DNA from: Botryotinia globosa
Taxonomy: Eukaryota; Ascomycota; Leotiomycetes; Helotiales; Sclerotiniaceae
DNA: 64,000 nt
Assembly (NCBI GenBank): GCA_014898425.1
Contig: RCSZ01000001.1
Span: 2,356,001-2,420,000, forward strand
Direction: 5' to 3'
The translations under genes and the position numbers were made by a program. Below are positions 59,952 to 64,000 of this stretch, piece after piece (position 1 is the stretch's first letter; every line of letters starts with the position of its first letter). The notes under the pieces are model-generated. The model saw only the letters and a list, made by a program, of their open reading frames with translations, made no database searches and was not told the origin of the DNA.

Positions 59952-60817
59952 TTTTGGTATGAGGAGACTAAAGCTTCTAATCTCGCTTTCGAGACTGGTA
60001 GAGAAAACGAAAGGTTTGTTTCTTCGTGAAAGTCTTAACCAAGAATATACAAATTTAGTAGATAATAGCCGCTCACTAGATCGACATGTTCAATGAGTAC
60101 TTTAGATCAAGGATGTGTAAGCTAAGCTGTGATTTGGTTGAATGATAGAAGCATGTTGAGAATTACGAACGGATATATATATGATCAATAACCAAGACGG
60201 TGCACATCAAGTAGTGTGGATAATCGATACAATTGATCGTGAAACTTTCATGCGGCCCGGTGTCATTGGTGTTCTAGGATAAGACATAGATATCATCATA
60301 GACTATTGGGCTCAAGAGCCCCAATAATTGACCGAAAGTTGGCTCTAGTTATCGAGGATCTCCTATCAATGAATATCTTTGTCTCGCGATAGTCATGTTT
60401 GACGCTTGCCGACACGAGAGGAAAAGAGCGGTTGATCCGACACCAGCGGAATGTACCCTGCCAGTTCCATATTTTGTTGATGAGATCCTCTAACCCCACC
60501 CATCCTCTGATCAAATTGCCTGCTTATAATTGGAGGAAGATAAGCGACTCACAGCTAAATATCTATATTTCATACTATAACGACACCCATACCCCACTTT
60601 GAGGGCTTTCTCCACAGTCCCTTTTCCGAAACAGAGAGATTCTTTCCGATTTCACATCAACAACATTCACTCCGACACATAATTATTGGCTTGGTAATTG
60701 GTATCAATCCGTCAATATCGTACTTTCGCAGTAAAACCGATCAAGGCAACTGAGACTCAGCCGTGGAGAAATCGCTCATGATCCCCGAACAAATTGCGCG
60801 GTAATGTTCCGCCGGCA
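59952..60817. promoter_or_regulatory. Shared promoter between monooxygenase and regulator genes
   Basis: 866 bp between divergent start codons. Holds an AT-rich stretch (ATATATATATGATC near 60173). I did not see the TTCGTATC dyad of the decarboxylase promoter here. Confidence 0.5.
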
Positions 60818-63172
60818 ATGCCTCGCCCAAGAGTACATCCCGACAAACGAGCCCGCGCGGCGAGAGCTTGCGTTCCTTGCAAAAGTTCAAAGAAGCGGTG
60901 CGATGCAAACCTCCCTTGTTTGTCATGTGTAACAAAAGGCCGTACCGATACATGCCGATATCCGCCATCTTCTCCCCTATCCTCTCCCAGTCCCCGACGG
61001 CAAAGAGTATCGGGGCATTCACTAGATCACGTTACCAGAAATGTGAATTTCCCGACTTTGACTCAAGTTCGGTCTGGGCAAACCTCTCCCGAGGAAAGAA
61101 ACGTCCAGTCTGCACGGCAAACTATTGATACCGCTTCCACCCAGGTTCTTGAGCCATCGGTGGACCCACTTCTTTCGGGCGAGAACACCAACAGTCGAAA
61201 TACCACGCGGGCTAGTACCCGCGACTCTTCGCCATGTCAACGTCCTACAATGTTACAGAGCTCCCAAGGCGAACAAGGTTGGCGGCGATTCCTTCTCTTC
61301 AAACTGTTTTTGATGCGAGAATAAGCCAGAGCTGACACATTTGATAGTTTATGTGGGCAATATTGCTGCTATTTCATTCCTACACTTTCTTCAAACTACA
61401 CTTAAGCGATATATTGGAACTTCCGTTTTCACTGAACGCCGAGAGAGCAATGTGATGCTAGAAGTCGAGATTTCTAGAAACAATAGCCCCTTTGAAGATG
61501 ATTTAGATCCCGATGAAAAGCAAAATCTAATTGCTTGCTTTATGAGAGTGGTAGGGCCCTAAGTTTGGTTCTCTCTCGTAGGTACAAGACACTAACTTTA
61601 CACCTTGCTTAGTCGAATGGCATTCTTCACCTATTTTCACGAGATGATATATCTAAATTGTTGGCCATCAAAATCGATGCTGCCAACTCTTCTCCGAGCT
61701 CCCGCTCACAACGAGAAGATCTCGCTTGCCTCTTTCTGATGATAGCAATAGGGGCTCAATCTCGAGGCAAGGACGTGTCCGAGATCCAACTTGCGAAAAA
61801 GTACTTTGCTCAAGCCCAGCAAATGGCCTTTCTTGATATGCTGGAGAATCCTTCGTTATCTCTGGTCAAGTTGTTTTTATTGATGGCAATGTATATGCTC
61901 GGTGCATGCCGCAGAAACACAGCTTTTATGTATATCGGTATTGCCTCCAAATCTGCAACTATTCTTGGGTTGCACGTTCCATATCAACATCCTCAAGTAT
62001 GTCCGGAAGAGCGTGCTGCTAGGTAGGCTTACATCTACAATTATGTGGAGTATCTCGCATTCGCTAACTGTATCGGCAGGCGTCGCATATGGATGAGCTC
62101 ACGTGTTCTTGATTTGCTATGCAGCTCCATTCTTGCACGTCCTAGTAGCATACCGTCAATAGAAAGAGACGAATACGAGATAGATAGCTCAAATCCTGAA
62201 GATATGGACCATCGAACACTGGCTCTTTATGCAACCTACGAATCTTCATCTATCATCGAAACCATCGTACACAAGTTTGCCAAATCTAGTCGCGTCGACG
62301 TGCAGTCCGCCGATACTTATCTCCAGATGCTGCGAGAATGGAGTCAGGCCCTACCTTCAGCACTTCGCAGCGTTCCTGACCCCACCTTCGAAGGTGACTA
62401 TTGTGAGACTACGATTGGCAATATCCACGTTTCATGCACTTATTATGTAGGCATCATGATGGTAACACGACAATTCCTCATTTCACATATTATGTTTCAA
62501 CTACGGAGGAATAGTTCCAGCAAATCTAAGAGAACCAACGAGGTACCCCCAATAAGTCCTAGTGAAAGGGAGAAAATTGTTCAATTCTCGGATGCTTGTG
62601 TACAATCTGCGCATTTGATGGTGGAGCTATCGTACGAAGCATTTCTCGGTAATGTCCTGCTTGACAATATGTGTATTCTTAAAGCTTGGCTTTTTTCCGC
62701 TGGACTTGTACTCGGCTTCTCCCTCCTCGTAGAAGGCGAAGCTCCGACTCACATTCATAGATCTTTCGATCACGCTTGTACCGTGCTTAAGAAGCTTGCC
62801 CGTTTAAGTCCCCAGGCAGAACAATACCATGATATCCTTCTTCGGTTCAGCACAGCGATCAATCTGTATCGGCAACAACTGCTAAAAGCCCAAGAGAACA
62901 GTAACAATGTATACGTTGAGAAGCTAATGACTATCGGGCCATTCAACCGAGAGTCTCGCGAAAGTCAATCTAGTACTGAATTCCAGTCACCATCGCAGCC
63001 AGTGTTTACGAATGATCAGACAATTCCAGGAGGAATGGGAGCGCAGGGTGACTTAGCAGAGATGTATGCTACTGATTTCTTTGGGATCGAAAACGAAATT
63101 CAGATGTGCGATGCCCAGATTGGCTATGATACAGGGGTCGCAGCTGATTTGAGGTGGCTATGCTATGTATAG
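60818..63172 (+). CDS. Zn2Cys6 transcription factor, probable pathway regulator, 721 aa
   Basis: Nuclear regulator. Exons: 60818-61277, 61348-61550, 61613-62022 and 62080-63172; introns of 70, 62 and 57 bp with GCTGAC, ACTAAC and GCTAAC branch sites. The first donor (GTTGGC) is weak, but the join is in frame. The binuclear cluster is at residues about 17-47: CVPCKSSKKRCDANLPCLSC, then TCRY. A Ser/Pro-rich linker precedes the fungal_trans region (LFSRDDISKLLAIK, LACLFLMIAIGAQSRG, MYMLGACRRNTAFMYIGIA, then RRIWMSSRVLD after the third intron). The C-terminus is acidic and hydrophobic (EMYATDFFGIENE), a plausible activation domain. Its divergent position beside the monooxygenase suggests local control of the cluster. 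Confidence 0.88.
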
Positions 63173-63537
63173 CGGCCACTAGTCCAAATGCCTAAAAGGA
63201 GAAGACATAAAGCAAGCAGGGCTTGCTAGCAGACGAATTTCCCTCAATTTCGCTAAAGAATTTCCGATTCAAGATGGGCATTACAGTACTATCGATACAC
63301 AATTTCTAGTTTCCTTCTCTGCTTCATTTCAACGCACAAATGAAACTGTAATCTTTTTTGGGGGGCAATTGTCATGCCCTCTTTCTCAGTTTCACTCACA
63401 GACCGATCATTTCTCACGCATGCGAATTGAACATGAACATGAACATGAAAATATGCAAACATGCTTTTCACAGTCCTCTATATGTTAAATAGCTCATCTC
63501 ATCTGATCTCGTCTTATCACAACACGTCGCATTTCCC
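63173..63537. other. Short convergent intergenic region
   Basis: 3' flanks of the regulator (+) and of the membrane-protein gene (-). Contains a CATGAACATGAACATG repeat near 63432. Nothing else seen. Confidence 0.5.
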
Positions 63538-64000
63538 TCAACCAGGCAGACTTAGCTTCGGCAATTTCAACCTCCCTCCTTTCTCCTTGCCCGGGGCCCC
63601 CCAAACTTTCTCCAAGATTACCCTACTTTTCTCCTCTCGTATCGCTCTTTTCTTCCTCATCTGTACCCACAATGTCCCCGGCATCAACAACAAACTAATC
63701 AGCACCCATCCAATTAGCACCCCAAAATTCTGTCTCAATGTATTTTTTGTTCCATAAATGATCGCTCGCGCACCCATCATATCATGTCTCAAGGGCCACA
63801 CGATTCCCCACTTGTAAAAGTCGTTGAGCATTTCGGTGGGGTAGAACCCGGTGGTCACGTTTGAGATGACCCAGAAGACGAAGAAAACGGGCGTGAAAGG
63901 CATGCCGAGAATGTTATTGATGTTTTCGATCGTGAGACCGAAAGCCATCATGGAGATCCAGGAGAGCATCCAGTAGAGGGGATAGCCGGCTGGTCCAAAG
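63538..64000 (-). CDS. SNG1/DUF3533 family membrane protein, 3' part (5' end outside window)
   Basis: Related to yeast Sng1, a multispanning membrane protein that gives resistance to nitrosoguanidine and other toxicants. The minus-strand frame is open to the right edge. It begins FGPAGYPLYWMLSWISMMAF, then NNILGMPFTPVFFVFWVISN and TGFYPTEMLNDFYKWGIVWP. These match the end of the conserved DUF3533 membrane region, followed by FGVLIGWVLISLLLMPGTLW as the final helix. The tail is charged and basic (REEKSRVILEKVWG). The start codon and N-terminal half lie beyond 64000. Whether it belongs to the neighbouring aromatic-acid cluster is unknown; export of toxic phenolics is possible. Confidence 0.85.
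   Translation of the reverse strand, partial: FGPAGYPLYWMLSWISMMAFGLTIENINNILGMPFTPVFFVFWVISNVTTGFYPTEMLNDFYKWGIVWPLRHDMMGARAIIYGTKNTLRQNFGVLIGWVLISLLLMPGTLWVQMRKKRAIREEKSRVILEKVWGAPGKEKGGRLKLPKLSLPG

Overview
The window is fungal nuclear DNA. Genes carry many short (about 45-130 bp) GT-AG introns, intergenic regions are long and AT-rich, and the protein families are typical of filamentous ascomycetes. A helotialean/Sclerotiniaceae-like leotiomycete (Botrytis, Sclerotinia, Monilinia and relatives) is my best guess, by inference from overall character and from the recurrent TACCTAGGTA-type intergenic motif; it is not proven here. All exon boundaries were placed by hand from splice signals and reading-frame continuity.

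Layout. 0-5.7 kb: the 3' part of the telomerase reverse transcriptase gene (+), convergent with a large Zn2Cys6 transcription factor gene (-). 9.2-11.1 kb: an MFS transporter (+). 11.5-12.8 kb: a serine-rich unknown protein (-). 14.0-15.9 kb: a MYND zinc-finger protein (+). 16.9-19.7 kb: a CCCH/RING-IBR protein with no visible RING2 (+). 20.7-21.1 kb: a 117-residue protein that is essentially one Sin3-type PAH domain (+). 23.38-27.63 kb: a 4,250-bp, extremely AT-rich DNA transposon with perfect 16-bp terminal inverted repeats and a TAA target duplication. A mutated PIF/Harbinger transposase can still be read on its minus strand, with the look of repeat-induced point mutation (RIP). 27.6-37.7 kb: gene-poor, microsatellite-rich DNA holding only a small conserved membrane protein gene (31.76-32.25 kb).

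37.7-48.5 kb is a conserved housekeeping block: an RTC3-like SBDS-fold protein (-), an unidentified spliced gene (-), an OPA3-like mitochondrial protein (-), divergent from it a Polo kinase with an unusual N-terminal extension (+), and a PHO-4/PHO89 phosphate permease (-) with CACGTG boxes upstream. 51.8-54.2 kb: an eight-exon secreted tyrosinase (+).

55.1-63.2 kb looks like an aromatic-acid catabolic cluster: a 2,3-dihydroxybenzoate decarboxylase (+), a salicylate-hydroxylase-like FAD monooxygenase (-) and a divergent Zn2Cys6 regulator (+). Both enzymes would be expected to yield catechol. Two dead genes, a short-chain dehydrogenase with at least four lesions and the tail of a second transcription factor, lie inside the cluster, suggesting it was once larger. 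The window ends in the 3' part of an SNG1/DUF3533 membrane protein gene (-). No rRNA, tRNA or CRISPR was found.
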